From the NCBI GenBank assembly GCA_023428265.1, contig JAEYYW010000008.1, forward strand, positions 1 to 13,233: 13,233 nt of DNA, written 5' to 3'. The position numbers were made by a program, and so were the translations under genes. Within the stretch, counting starts at the first letter, position 1. Each line of letters begins with the position of its first letter. Shown here one piece after another: positions 1-6,676 of the stretch. The notes under the pieces are model-generated. The model made no database searches. It saw only the letters and a program-made list of their open reading frames with translations, and was not told where the DNA came from. The DNA comes from Bacillota bacterium (GTDB lineage: Bacteria > Bacillota > Clostridia > Christensenellales > UMGS416).

Positions 1-750
1 GGCCTGCACGTCACCCTCAAAGCCCATGGCCGAGCAGTTGATCTCCTGCAACTCTGTGACGCCATGCTCAATGACTGCCCGGCGGTCATAGCTGAAGGCC
101 ACCTCCAGCGCGTGCGCCAGACCGGCGCGGTCGTCGGCCCGGCTGATGCCGATGGAGCTGCCCAGATTGCTGGGCTTCACATACACCGGGTAGCCCAGCT
201 TACCCTCGACTGCATCAAGGGCTTCTTCCCGCGCCGCCTGAAACCGGGAGCGCTCCAGGCTCACCCAAGGCAGCAGCGGCAGGCCGGCTCCGGCAAAGGC
301 CGTCTTCATCGCAATTTTATCCATGCCCACCGAGGAGCCAAGCACGCCAGGGCTGGTGTAGGGGATGTTCATCAGCTCCAGCAGCCCTTGCAGCGTGCCG
401 TCCTCACCGTTCATGCCATGGATTGACGGCACAACCGCGTCGATCTCCGCAAGCGGTTTTTTCGGCCCGGCAAACAGGCCCTTGGGCTGGGCCACCGGCC
501 AAACGGACCGGCTGCCGTCGGTGGGCTCCAGATAGCACTGGGTCACCGCGTCCGGATCGAACTTCTGGAAAAAGGCGATCTCCCGGAGCTTTTCACCGAA
601 ATACCACTTGCCGTCACGGTGGATATAGATCGGGATCATGTTGTACTTTGCTTTGTCGGCATTGTCCATAAATTGCAGCGCCGTCACGATGGATACGTCA
701 TGCTCCACGGTGCGGCCGCCGAAGATGACGGCGAGGTTGAGTTTGGACAT
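1..750 (-). CDS. ddl: D-alanine--D-alanine ligase, 3' end cut by window edge
   Basis: ATP-dependent cytoplasmic ligase that joins two D-alanines, giving the dipeptide MurF uses. The visible 250 residues begin MSKLNLAVIFGGRTVEHDVS, the usual Ddl N-terminal motif with the substrate-binding Glu. HGMNGEDGTLQG (111–122) is the family signature, YTSPGVLGSSVGMDKIAMK (131–149) opens the ATP-grasp domain, and YVKPSNLGSSIGI (190–202) is the ATP-binding lysine and loop. A strand reading ELQEINCS (233–240) resembles clostridial Ddl proteins. The rest of the ATP-grasp domain, about 100 residues with the metal ligands, lies beyond base 1. The start is fixed by AGGAGG seven bases before the ATG. The gene follows murF in the same direction after 186 bases containing strong hairpins. 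The N-terminal region looks intact. Confidence 0.96.
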   Translation of the reverse strand, partial: MSKLNLAVIFGGRTVEHDVSIVTALQFMDNADKAKYNMIPIYIHRDGKWYFGEKLREIAFFQKFDPDAVTQCYLEPTDGSRSVWPVAQPKGLFAGPKKPLAEIDAVVPSIHGMNGEDGTLQGLLELMNIPYTSPGVLGSSVGMDKIAMKTAFAGAGLPLLPWVSLERSRFQAAREEALDAVEGKLGYPVYVKPSNLGSSIGISRADDRAGLAHALEVAFSYDRRAVIEHGVTELQEINCSAMGFEGDVQA

Positions 751-782
751 GGTGGAACCTCCTGTACTTACCGTTCTGAAGA

Positions 783-828
783 GGGCCGGGACGGAGCCCT
801 GAGAGCGGGCCGGGACGGAGCCCGGCCC
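783..828. repeat. Direct repeat with REP-like GC hairpin between murF and ddl
   Basis: The 17-base unit GGGCCGGGACGGAGCCC occurs at 783–799 and again, unchanged, at 807–823. The second copy continues so that GGGCCGGG (807–814) pairs perfectly with CCCGGCCC (821–828) around a six-base loop. It sits between two co-directional cell-wall genes and resembles intergenic palindromic (REP-like) elements. Whether it is repeated elsewhere in the genome cannot be seen here. It could stabilise the 3' end of the murF message or weaken read-through into ddl. Confidence 0.6.
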
Positions 829-872
829 CTACTGGGGGATTGGAGGCGTCAGCCCCCATTGATCACAAATTA

Positions 873-902
873 CCCCCTCTCCCAATCCCCTGGGAGAGGG
901 GG
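873..902. repeat. Perfect 12-bp stem palindrome, REP-like
   Basis: CCCCCTCTCCCA (873–884) and TGGGAGAGGGGG (891–902) form a perfect 12-bp stem with a six-base loop, 35 bases past the murF stop codon. The flank at 904–915 (TGGGGGTGAGGG) adds a further G-rich run. Elements of the general form CCCTCTCCC…GGGAGAGGG…GGGGTGAGGG are common as dispersed intergenic repeats in many bacterial genomes. No U-tract follows on the minus strand, so it is not a classical intrinsic terminator, but it could halt 3' exonucleases or attenuate transcription into ddl. Confidence 0.65.
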
Positions 903-936
903 CTGGGGGTGAGGGTGAAGCCGCCAAAAGGAACAA

Positions 937-2667
937 TTATGTTTCATAATGATCCGGCAGATCATTCTCAAACAGCACCACATCCCCCACTCGGGTCAAA
1001 TGCCCCAGCGCGGCGGTGGCTTCGGCAAGCTTGCCGGTTACGATCAGATTATCCTCCGGAAAGCCGGCCTCCAGCAAGCCCTTTTTCATGGCGGCCGCGT
1101 TGCGGGCCACCAGGATCGCAATATCCACCACAGGCGCCATCGCCCGGCCAAAGGCTTCGTTTTCCGCCTCCTCGGCGTCGCCCAGTTCCACCAGGCCCGG
1201 CGTCACGATGATCTTGCGGCCGGGGAAGGAGCCAAGCACCTCCAGCGCCGCGCGGGCGCCGGCGGGGTTGCTGTTGAAGGCGTCGTCGATCACGGTGATG
1301 CCGTTGGCCGTGGGGACCAGCTGCAGCCGGTGCTCCACCGGTTGGGCTTTGGCAATGCCCCGGGCGATTTCCTCCATGGTGAGGCCCAGCGCATACGCCA
1401 CGGCAGCGCAGCCCAAAATGTTTTGCACATTGTGCTTGCCCAGCAGCTTTGTGGTGCAGCGCACCGATTGCCCATCCGGCCCGGTCAGCGTGAAGGTGCT
1501 GCCCAGGTGGCCGTGCTCAATGCCGGAGGCCGCCATATAAAGCCTCTCGCCATGGCCGTCAAAGCCGAAGAGCGCCTTTGGCTTTTCAGTCTTTTTGTAA
1601 AGCTCCAGGCAGATCTCATTGTCGGAGGGCAAGAAGCCCATGCCGTCCGGGGGCAGCGACTCGATCAGCTCATATTTGGTCCTGGTGATGTTTTCAATGG
1701 TGAACATCGTCTCCAGATGCTGGGGGCCGACACTGGTCAGCAGGCCGTATTTGGGGCGCACCAGCCGGCAGAGCTCGGCGATGTCGCCCATGTGGCGGGC
1801 GCCCATCTCGGCGATGAAGACCTGGTGGCTTGCGTCCAGCTGCTCGCGGATGGCGCGGGTGAGGCCCATCGGCGTGTTGTAGCTGGCGGGCGTGGCATAA
1901 GTCTTATACTTCTCAGACAGGATCGTGGCCAGGATCACCTTGGCGCTGGTCTTGCCATAGCTGCCGGTGATGCCGACCACAAGAAGGTCTTTCATGGCAG
2001 CCAGTTTCTTTTTTGCGTCGTTCAGATACCAGGCTTGCACCGCTTTTTCCATGGGCTGCACGAGCACGGAGGCAACCGCGATCAGATTCGGCAGATAGGT
2101 AAAGCTCAAGTCTGCCAGCGTTACGATGAGTAAAAACACCGCCAGCGCGATGCCCAGTGACCCAAGGCAGGGCCCCCCGGTCATCACAATGGGGCCCTTG
2201 ATGCTGATCAAAACGGAAATCAGAAGGCCGTAGACGACCACCTGCAGCAGCACGGCGCACAGAGCCAGCGCCACATTCAGGCGGATCACGCGGCTGGTGT
2301 ATTTCAGCGGCTTCTTCTGGGGCTGCCTGAGATCGCGGAGGAAAGGGATCAGGTGGCCGGCCAGCGAAATGGCGACCATGACGGCTCCGGCAACCAGCCC
2401 CAGCGGCAGCGACCGCACCACAGCGGTGAGCAGCACCACCAATGCCAGCGCGCCCAGCTGCACGAACCACAACACAGTGCAGCGCTTCTGCAGCCGTTTC
2501 TGATAAGCAGGGTCTTCCTTCAGCCGCAGAAAAAACTGCGGCCGCTTATAAGACTCCAACTGGAAGATGTGGATATAGTGCTGGGCGGGCAGCAGCGCGA
2601 TGAGCGCAAGCAGCGCCACCGGGATCAGATACAGCCAGAATGTTTCATTGAACAGGCGCAGAATCAT
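937..2667 (-). CDS. murF: Membrane-anchored UDP-MurNAc-tripeptide--D-Ala-D-Ala ligase (MurF-type)
   Basis: A 576-residue Mur ligase. The C-terminal part, from about residue 228, carries the Mur P-loop GITGSYGKTSAK (232–243), the EMGA motif (287–290), EHRLQ (445–449) at the central/C-terminal domain junction, and DDAFNSNPAG (461–470), the MurF-type substrate loop. MurF adds D-Ala-D-Ala to the UDP-MurNAc-tripeptide, completing the soluble peptidoglycan precursor. Typical MurF is about 450 residues and cytoplasmic. Here the N-terminal uridine-binding domain is replaced by roughly 215 residues with about five hydrophobic segments (near 12–27, 65–85, 89–110, 130–155, 168–190), so the enzyme is probably held at the membrane. 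The neighbouring ddl supplies its substrate. The ATG is preceded by GGGGGAA at a suitable distance. A related Mur-ligase activity such as tripeptide ligation is possible but less likely given ddl next door. Confidence 0.9.
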   Translation of the reverse strand: MILRLFNETFWLYLIPVALLALIALLPAQHYIHIFQLESYKRPQFFLRLKEDPAYQKRLQKRCTVLWFVQLGALALVVLLTAVVRSLPLGLVAGAVMVAISLAGHLIPFLRDLRQPQKKPLKYTSRVIRLNVALALCAVLLQVVVYGLLISVLISIKGPIVMTGGPCLGSLGIALAVFLLIVTLADLSFTYLPNLIAVASVLVQPMEKAVQAWYLNDAKKKLAAMKDLLVVGITGSYGKTSAKVILATILSEKYKTYATPASYNTPMGLTRAIREQLDASHQVFIAEMGARHMGDIAELCRLVRPKYGLLTSVGPQHLETMFTIENITRTKYELIESLPPDGMGFLPSDNEICLELYKKTEKPKALFGFDGHGERLYMAASGIEHGHLGSTFTLTGPDGQSVRCTTKLLGKHNVQNILGCAAVAYALGLTMEEIARGIAKAQPVEHRLQLVPTANGITVIDDAFNSNPAGARAALEVLGSFPGRKIIVTPGLVELGDAEEAENEAFGRAMAPVVDIAILVARNAAAMKKGLLEAGFPEDNLIVTGKLAEATAALGHLTRVGDVVLFENDLPDHYET

Positions 2668-2705
2668 CGGATTCCCCCGGTAATACTATTTGGGATGGTT
2701 GGATT

Positions 2706-2714
2706 ATTATACCA
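2706..2714 (-). promoter_or_regulatory. Extended -10 promoter of murF
   Basis: Read on the minus strand, TGGTATAAT gives a perfect -10 with an upstream TG. The -35 is poor, as expected for extended -10 promoters. Transcription would start near 2699, leaving an untranslated leader of about 30 bases before the murF ATG at 2667. This would allow murF–ddl to be expressed independently of the upstream hydrolase. Confidence 0.6.
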
Positions 2715-2744
2715 TTGATTGGGCGGGTGCAGAACAGTCATCGA

Positions 2745-2763
2745 TGCCGCCCATCGGGCGGCA
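2745..2763. other. GC-rich hairpin after the hydrolase gene
   Basis: TGCCGCCC (2745–2752) and GGGCGGCA (2756–2763) form a perfect 8-bp stem with a three-base loop, nine bases past the stop codon of the minus-strand hydrolase. No U-run follows in that direction, so it is at best a pause or 3'-end protection element rather than a clear intrinsic terminator. Confidence 0.45.
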
Positions 2764-2771
2764 GGGGGAGT

Positions 2772-3539
2772 TCATCCCAAAAACGCCCGCACGATCTTTA
2801 CAAACCGCCCGATCTCCTCCAGATAGGCAAAATGCCCCCGGCCTTCAAACACCACAAGGCCCGCATCGCTGATGCCCTTTTCCATCGCCTGCCCCATCCA
2901 CAGCGGGGCTTCAAAATCCTGATCACCCCAGATCAGGAGCGTGGGGGATTGGATCTTCGGCAGGCAATGCTTCAGGTCCTGATTGACCACGCGCACAAAG
3001 GTGCCCTTCATCACGCCGGAAAGCACCCGGTATTCCTCGCTGCCGGCGCTCTGGGCCCGCTTTTCCAGATCCACACCGAATACCTTTACCAGTTTCACCA
3101 TCCAGCGGTGCCGGAGCATCCACTTGCCAAGCTTATAAGTATAGACGCGGATATAGTATTGGATCCCCCGCCTGGGCCGCAAGCCCGCGCCGCCGGTGAT
3201 CACGATTTTCCCCACGAGCTCGGGGTGTGCGGAAGCCAGCAGCAGCGTGACGCGCCCGCCGAAGGAATGGGCCACAATGTCCGCCCTGGAAATGCCCAGC
3301 TCCTTGAGCAGCGCAATTACGGTGTCTGTATATTCACTGACAGACCATGGCTCCGGCGGCGGCGCACTTTCGCCGAAGCCGGGGAAATCGATGTTATAAA
3401 TGGTGCGCAAATCAAGCAAGCCGTCTGCAATGGGCCGCATGGAGCCGGTGCGGCCGCCCCATCCGTGCAGCAGCAGCAGCGGCGGGCCCTGCCCCGCCAC
3501 CTCGTAGTGGATGTCAATGCCGTTCACATGAACCATCAT
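2772..3539 (-). CDS. Alpha/beta hydrolase fold protein
   Basis: A 255-residue soluble alpha/beta hydrolase of normal family length with no signal peptide. HGWGG (25–29) forms the oxyanion region. AHSFGG (90–95) is the nucleophile elbow with Ser92. WGDQD (204–208) supplies the acid, probably Asp208, and GRGHFAYLE (233–241) supplies His236, so the catalytic triad is complete. The cap region (about 120–195) is rich in Arg, Lys and Tyr. Substrate cannot be told from sequence; esters, lactones or lipids are all possible. It lies upstream of murF–ddl in the same direction and divergent from the sepF operon, so a link to the envelope is only inferred. Two adjacent ATG codons start the protein; AAAGGA lies upstream at a slightly long spacing, favouring the first. 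Confidence 0.9.
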   Translation of the reverse strand: MMVHVNGIDIHYEVAGQGPPLLLLHGWGGRTGSMRPIADGLLDLRTIYNIDFPGFGESAPPPEPWSVSEYTDTVIALLKELGISRADIVAHSFGGRVTLLLASAHPELVGKIVITGGAGLRPRRGIQYYIRVYTYKLGKWMLRHRWMVKLVKVFGVDLEKRAQSAGSEEYRVLSGVMKGTFVRVVNQDLKHCLPKIQSPTLLIWGDQDFEAPLWMGQAMEKGISDAGLVVFEGRGHFAYLEEIGRFVKIVRAFLG

Positions 3540-3583
3540 CTGGATAATAATTCCTTTATGGCATAGGATTCCAGTCGCTGACT

Positions 3584-3612
3584 ATTTTACTCTGCAAAGG
3601 CCGAAATGTGAA
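3584..3612 (-). promoter_or_regulatory. Promoter of the hydrolase gene
   Basis: On the minus strand TTCACA (3607–3612) and TAAAAT (3584–3589) are 17 bases apart, each matching the sigma-70/SigA consensus at five of six bases. The start point would lie near 3577, giving a leader of about 38 bases. It is back to back with the sepF promoter. Confidence 0.65.
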
Positions 3613-3663
3613 CATCTCCCAGTATTCGCATTGATCTTGCGTTTTTACCCAGCTTCAAAACCA

Positions 3664-3692
3664 TGGACATTTCCGGATAAACACGGTAAAAT
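3664..3692 (+). promoter_or_regulatory. Promoter of the sepF division operon
   Basis: TGGACA (3664–3669) and TAAAAT (3687–3692) are separated by exactly 17 bases, a good SigA-type promoter. Transcription would start near 3699, about 48 bases before the sepF ATG. About 50 bases separate its -35 from that of the divergent hydrolase promoter, so one regulator could control both, though no obvious operator is seen. Confidence 0.65.
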
Positions 3693-3746
3693 AAAGTGAT
3701 AAATACTGTATTGAGAAATCTCTGAGACACACAAGGCGGGAGACTG

Positions 3747-4322
3747 ATGGCAAAAAAGTTCATGGGCAAGTTCCTGAACATCCTCGGGTTTGAGGATCAG
3801 GAAGCGGAAGAGGCTGAGCAGCCGCCGGTGCGGGAAGAGCCCGCTCCCTATGGCGCGCAGCAAAGCCGCGGCGTGGCCCCGGCCCCTTATCAGAGGCCGC
3901 CGGTGCGCCGCCGCATCGACGAAACGGGGTCAATCCCCACGTCGAGTGTGCGCCGGGCCGAGGAAAGCCGTGTGGTGCCGATGGGCATGAGCAGCGCCCA
4001 GCAGGCCAACGCAGGCATGCGCATGGTGGTGTATCAGCCGCAGAGCTATGACGACACCCAACGCATCATTGACGACTTGAAAAGCGGCCGGCCGGTCATC
4101 GCCAACCTGGAAGACCTGAATGTGGAGATCGCCCAGCGGGTGCTGGACTTTCTGTCCGGCGCGGTCTATGGCGTGGACGGCAGCATCCGCAAGGTGTCGC
4201 GGGGCATCTTTTTGCTCGCGCCGCCCCATGTGGATATTTCCGGAAACGCGCTGGGCAACCTGACCAACGACCTGAGGTCGGGCAGGAGCAGCTATTTCAG
4301 CCTGCCTCGCCGGCCGGAGTAA
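3747..4322 (+). CDS. sepF: Cell division protein SepF
   Basis: SepF bundles FtsZ filaments and tethers them to the membrane during septum formation in Gram-positive bacteria. The 191-residue protein has the usual plan: an N-terminal amphipathic membrane-binding helix (MAKKFMGKFLNILGF), a Pro/Arg-rich disordered linker (about 20–90), and the C-terminal SepF fold (about 92–165) with VYQPQSYDDTQ, RPVIANLEDL, the conserved RVLDFLSGAVYGVDG and IFLLAPPHVDIS. Length is slightly above the B. subtilis protein because of the linker. A purine-rich GGGAG lies four bases before the ATG. It heads an operon with yggT, ylmH and two DivIVA-domain genes; yggT begins three bases after its stop. The usual upstream partner ylmE (yggS) is absent here. 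Confidence 0.96.
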   Translation: MAKKFMGKFLNILGFEDQEAEEAEQPPVREEPAPYGAQQSRGVAPAPYQRPPVRRRIDETGSIPTSSVRRAEESRVVPMGMSSAQQANAGMRMVVYQPQSYDDTQRIIDDLKSGRPVIANLEDLNVEIAQRVLDFLSGAVYGVDGSIRKVSRGIFLLAPPHVDISGNALGNLTNDLRSGRSSYFSLPRRPE

Positions 4323-4325
4323 ACA

Positions 4326-4610
4326 ATGAGTTTCGGCAAGATTCTGCTGGTGGTGATCTACCAGCTTCTAAACATCTATACCTATGTGATACTGGCATCG
4401 GCGCTGATTTCCTGGCTTTTTCTGCCGCCCACCAGCGTGGTGGTGCGCGTGCTGCGCTATTTGACCGAGCCGGTGCTGGCCCCTTGCCGCAAGCTGCTGA
4501 CACGGTTTCTGCCCTATAACTGGCGCAGGTTTGATTTTTCACCGGTGTTGGCGCTGCTTCTGATCCAGATTTTGCTCTATATCCTCAGATACATCATAGT
4601 TTTACTTTGA
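4326..4610 (+). CDS. yggT: YggT family membrane protein (YlmG-like)
   Basis: A small 94-residue integral membrane protein with two hydrophobic helices (about 5–33 and 68–93). Between them is the family's conserved motif, visible here as LRYLTEPVLAPCRKLL with the invariant TEP-L-P-R pattern, followed by FDFSPVLALLLIQIL. YggT/YlmG proteins sit in the conserved sepF–ylmG–ylmH neighbourhood of Gram-positives and are linked to division and nucleoid or thylakoid organisation, but their biochemical role is not settled. The start overlaps the same translational unit as sepF, with GGAG at the end of sepF acting as ribosome binding site. The next gene begins at or across its stop codon, implying coupled translation. 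Confidence 0.93.
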   Translation: MSFGKILLVVIYQLLNIYTYVILASALISWLFLPPTSVVVRVLRYLTEPVLAPCRKLLTRFLPYNWRRFDFSPVLALLLIQILLYILRYIIVLL

Positions 4611-4612
4611 CA

Positions 4613-5368
4613 ATGGGCAGCGACAGCACATTGACTTCCCGCTTGCGGGAGCTGGCGGAACGGGCAGTGGAACGGGGGAGCGTGGAGTTCACCCGGTTTC
4701 TTGACCCCAGGGAGCAGGCGGAGGCACGGGCGGCCGCACGGCAAGCCGGCGCAAACGCGGCATTTTCCCCGCCGGAGGGTGCGGAGCGCAGGCTATGCGC
4801 CTTCGACGGACGGCTGTGGCTGGACGACGAAGAGCGCACCTATGATTGGCCGGTGGCGCCGCTGGAAATACTCTGGGATGGCAGGTTTGCCAAAGCTGCC
4901 CACCGCGACATCCTGGGCGCCGTGCTGGCGCTGGGCATCGGCCGGGAGAGCATCGGCGACATCCTGGTGGAAGACGGACGGGCTGTGCTCTGGGCGCTGG
5001 ATGCCGCGGCAGCCTTCATTGCCGGCAACCTGCAATCGGCAGGCCGCGCCGCGGTGAAGGTGCGTGCGCTTGAGGGCCAGGCCGGGCTGCCGCAGCAGGA
5101 GACCAGGCAGGCCCGGGGCACCGTGCAATCCTTACGGCTGGACGCCGTGGTGGCAGAGGCTTTCAACCTGAGCCGCGACGAAGCGGGCAGAGCGGTGAAA
5201 AGCGGCCTGGTGCGGCTGGATTTTGCAGAGGAAACCAAGCCCGACCGCAAGGTGGGCAAAGGCTCACTCATCTCGGTGCGCGGCATGGGCCGGGTGAAGA
5301 TCCTGTGCGCCTCAGAAAAGACAAAGCGCAGAGGCCGGACAATCGTGGAGTTTGAGAGGACGGTTTAG
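4613..5368 (+). CDS. ylmH: YlmH-family S4-domain RNA-binding protein
   Basis: A 251-residue protein with the YlmH layout: an N-terminal alpha/beta region, the signature HRDILGAVLALGIGRESIGD (97–116), and a C-terminal S4 RNA-binding domain (about 174–232) containing LRLDAVVAEAFNLSRDEAG and VKSGLVRLDF. The S4 domain resembles those of ribosomal protein S4 and RluD-type enzymes. The B. subtilis homologue has been tied to ribosome-associated quality control and, by position, to division. ATG at 4613 begins two bases after the yggT stop. An in-frame TTG at 4607 overlaps that stop and would add two residues. Neither has a strong ribosome binding site, so initiation is probably coupled to yggT. Confidence 0.92.
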   Translation: MGSDSTLTSRLRELAERAVERGSVEFTRFLDPREQAEARAAARQAGANAAFSPPEGAERRLCAFDGRLWLDDEERTYDWPVAPLEILWDGRFAKAAHRDILGAVLALGIGRESIGDILVEDGRAVLWALDAAAAFIAGNLQSAGRAAVKVRALEGQAGLPQQETRQARGTVQSLRLDAVVAEAFNLSRDEAGRAVKSGLVRLDFAEETKPDRKVGKGSLISVRGMGRVKILCASEKTKRRGRTIVEFERTV

Positions 5369-5384
5369 GCATCAGGAGGCAGAA

Positions 5385-5636
5385 ATGGCATTTGATGCGG
5401 AAGACATCCGGCAGAAGAAGCTGAGCATGGCTGTGTTTCGGGGTTACAACGTCAAGGAGGTAGATGATTTCCTTGATTTGGTCGCCAACGAGTTTGAGAA
5501 GCTTCAGGAGGAATACAAAGCGTTGGGTGAAAAAGTCCGTGGGTTGGAGAAAAAAGTCAATGCATGCTCCAGACAACTGGATCAGTCCATAGAAGAACGG
5601 CTGGAGGAATTGGAACGCCGTCTCCAGGCACAATAA
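5385..5636 (+). CDS. Short DivIVA-domain protein
   Basis: An 83-residue protein consisting almost only of the DivIVA N-terminal domain. VFRGYNVKEVDDFLD (17–31) is the membrane-binding turn and start of the coiled coil, aligning residue for residue with the next gene's TAFRGYNITEVDDFMD. A single charged coiled coil continues to the end (about 31–82), with one cysteine at 61. Typical DivIVA proteins have 150–200 or more residues with a second, tetramer-forming coiled coil, which is missing here. AGGAGG five bases before the ATG at 5385 fixes the start; an upstream in-frame start would overlap ylmH and is less likely. It may be a mini-DivIVA or a GpsB-like partner of the longer protein. GpsB is also short with this N-terminal fold, but its C-terminal trimer domain is not evident. 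Confidence 0.85.
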   Translation: MAFDAEDIRQKKLSMAVFRGYNVKEVDDFLDLVANEFEKLQEEYKALGEKVRGLEKKVNACSRQLDQSIEERLEELERRLQAQ

Positions 5637-5653
5637 CCGCAGGAGGAAAAACG

Positions 5654-6253
5654 ATGGCGATTACAGCCAGGGAAATCGATGAAAAATCCTTCAATAAAAC
5701 AGCATTTCGAGGATACAACATAACTGAAGTCGATGATTTCATGGACGATGTCGCCGACGAAATGGAGCGCCTTGAAAAAGAAAACGAGGCGCTGAAGGCT
5801 CAGGTGGCGACACACCAGGAAAAGGAAAAGCGCATCGCCGAGATGGAGCAGACGCTGCGGGACACGCTGATCACCGCCCAGCGGGCGGCGGAAGACGTGC
5901 TGAAGGCCTCGAGGGAGAAGGCCGCCGCAATGATCAAGGACAGCGAGCTGGAGGGCAGGAGAATTGTGGAGGACGCCGAGCAACAAGCGCAGGAGGCGGC
6001 CCGCCGGCTGGAGGGCATCCGGCGCGATGTGGCCGGTGTGAAAGCGCTGATGCGCAAGGTGATCGGCGAGCAAATGAGGCTGCTGGAAGAATCCTACCCC
6101 GATGAGCCGGATGCAGGCCCGGATGCGGCGGCGATAAAGGCCGCCGGCCCCATGCTGCCGACCGGTGAGGATTTTGACCAGACACAGGAGTTCAGCGCCC
6201 GCGAGGTGCGCGAGCTTGCCGGCCTTGAAAGCGGCATGTATTTCCAAGCCTGA
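5654..6253 (+). CDS. divIVA: DivIVA septum/pole-targeting protein
   Basis: DivIVA oligomerises on curved membrane at septa and poles and recruits other division, wall-growth or chromosome-segregation proteins. The 199-residue protein has the N-terminal lipid-binding domain with AFRGYNITEVDDF (17–29), where Phe18 and Arg19 correspond to the membrane-inserting pair of B. subtilis DivIVA. A long charged coiled coil follows (about 33–148), ending in a hydrophilic tail rich in Asp, Ala, Gly and Pro (149–199). Start chosen at ATG 5654, which has AGGAGG seven bases upstream; a longer in-frame start would run into the previous gene. It is the paralogue of the short gene 17 bases upstream and the last recognisable division gene of the operon. 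Confidence 0.93.
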   Translation: MAITAREIDEKSFNKTAFRGYNITEVDDFMDDVADEMERLEKENEALKAQVATHQEKEKRIAEMEQTLRDTLITAQRAAEDVLKASREKAAAMIKDSELEGRRIVEDAEQQAQEAARRLEGIRRDVAGVKALMRKVIGEQMRLLEESYPDEPDAGPDAAAIKAAGPMLPTGEDFDQTQEFSAREVRELAGLESGMYFQA

Positions 6254-6316
6254 GGGAAGCGGTCAGCGGATCGCACAGACCCCCTCGATTCCACCCACTG
6301 CCCCGGAAAGCAGCCA

Positions 6317-6634
6317 ATGGGCAAGGCAAGGCAAATGGCCAGGCGGTTCTTCCGCCGGCTCACAAGAACGGCTCCGGGAAAAGGGCCCGGCGTGCCCAGA
6401 GTGCGCCCGGACGACCCCGAATACTGCGAATACGCGCGCTACCTGATGAGCCCGCGCCGCATGATTATGTCCAACCTGGTGGCCGGCATGGCCAGAGGAG
6501 TCGGCATGGCGCTGGGCTTTTCGCTGCTGGGCGCCGCGCTGGTATATGTGCTGCGGGCGTTGGCGCTGCATAACCTGCCCATCATCGGCGACTTCATTGC
6601 CGATATCATCGCCGCCGTGGAAGCAAGCAAGTAG
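6317..6634 (+). CDS. DUF5665-like small membrane protein
   Basis: A 105-residue protein of unknown function. The N-terminus (1–30) is strongly basic and Pro/Gly-containing. A short segment DPEYCEYARYLMSPRRM precedes one clear transmembrane helix (about 52–80; NLVAGMARGVGMALGFSLLG), and a conserved-looking end follows: NLPIIGDFIADII. The pattern of an Arg-Gly interrupted helix followed by NLP-IGxFIADI matches my memory of the DUF5665 family in Clostridia; this should be confirmed. It follows divIVA by 63 bases on the same strand, so it may belong to the division operon. GGAAAG precedes the ATG by six bases. No catalytic motif is visible; a membrane partner of DivIVA is a speculation from position. 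Confidence 0.75.
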   Translation: MGKARQMARRFFRRLTRTAPGKGPGVPRVRPDDPEYCEYARYLMSPRRMIMSNLVAGMARGVGMALGFSLLGAALVYVLRALALHNLPIIGDFIADIIAAVEASK

Positions 6635-6676
6635 CCTCCCCATCCAACTTTTCAGCCGGAACAATTACTTCTATGT

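Noticed and set aside
783..902. CRISPR-like array between murF and ddl
   Set aside because: Only two copies of the 17-mer with an eight-base gap, no regular spacers and no cas genes.
949..2133. A 394-residue open frame antisense to murF
   Set aside because: It is a shadow of a GC-rich gene: Gly/His/Gln/Arg-rich with no domain, and the opposite strand encodes clear Mur ligase motifs.
5564..5653. N-terminally extended start for the long DivIVA
   Set aside because: It overlaps the short DivIVA gene and adds a non-homologous Gly/Thr-rich segment; AGGAGG before 5654 marks the true start.
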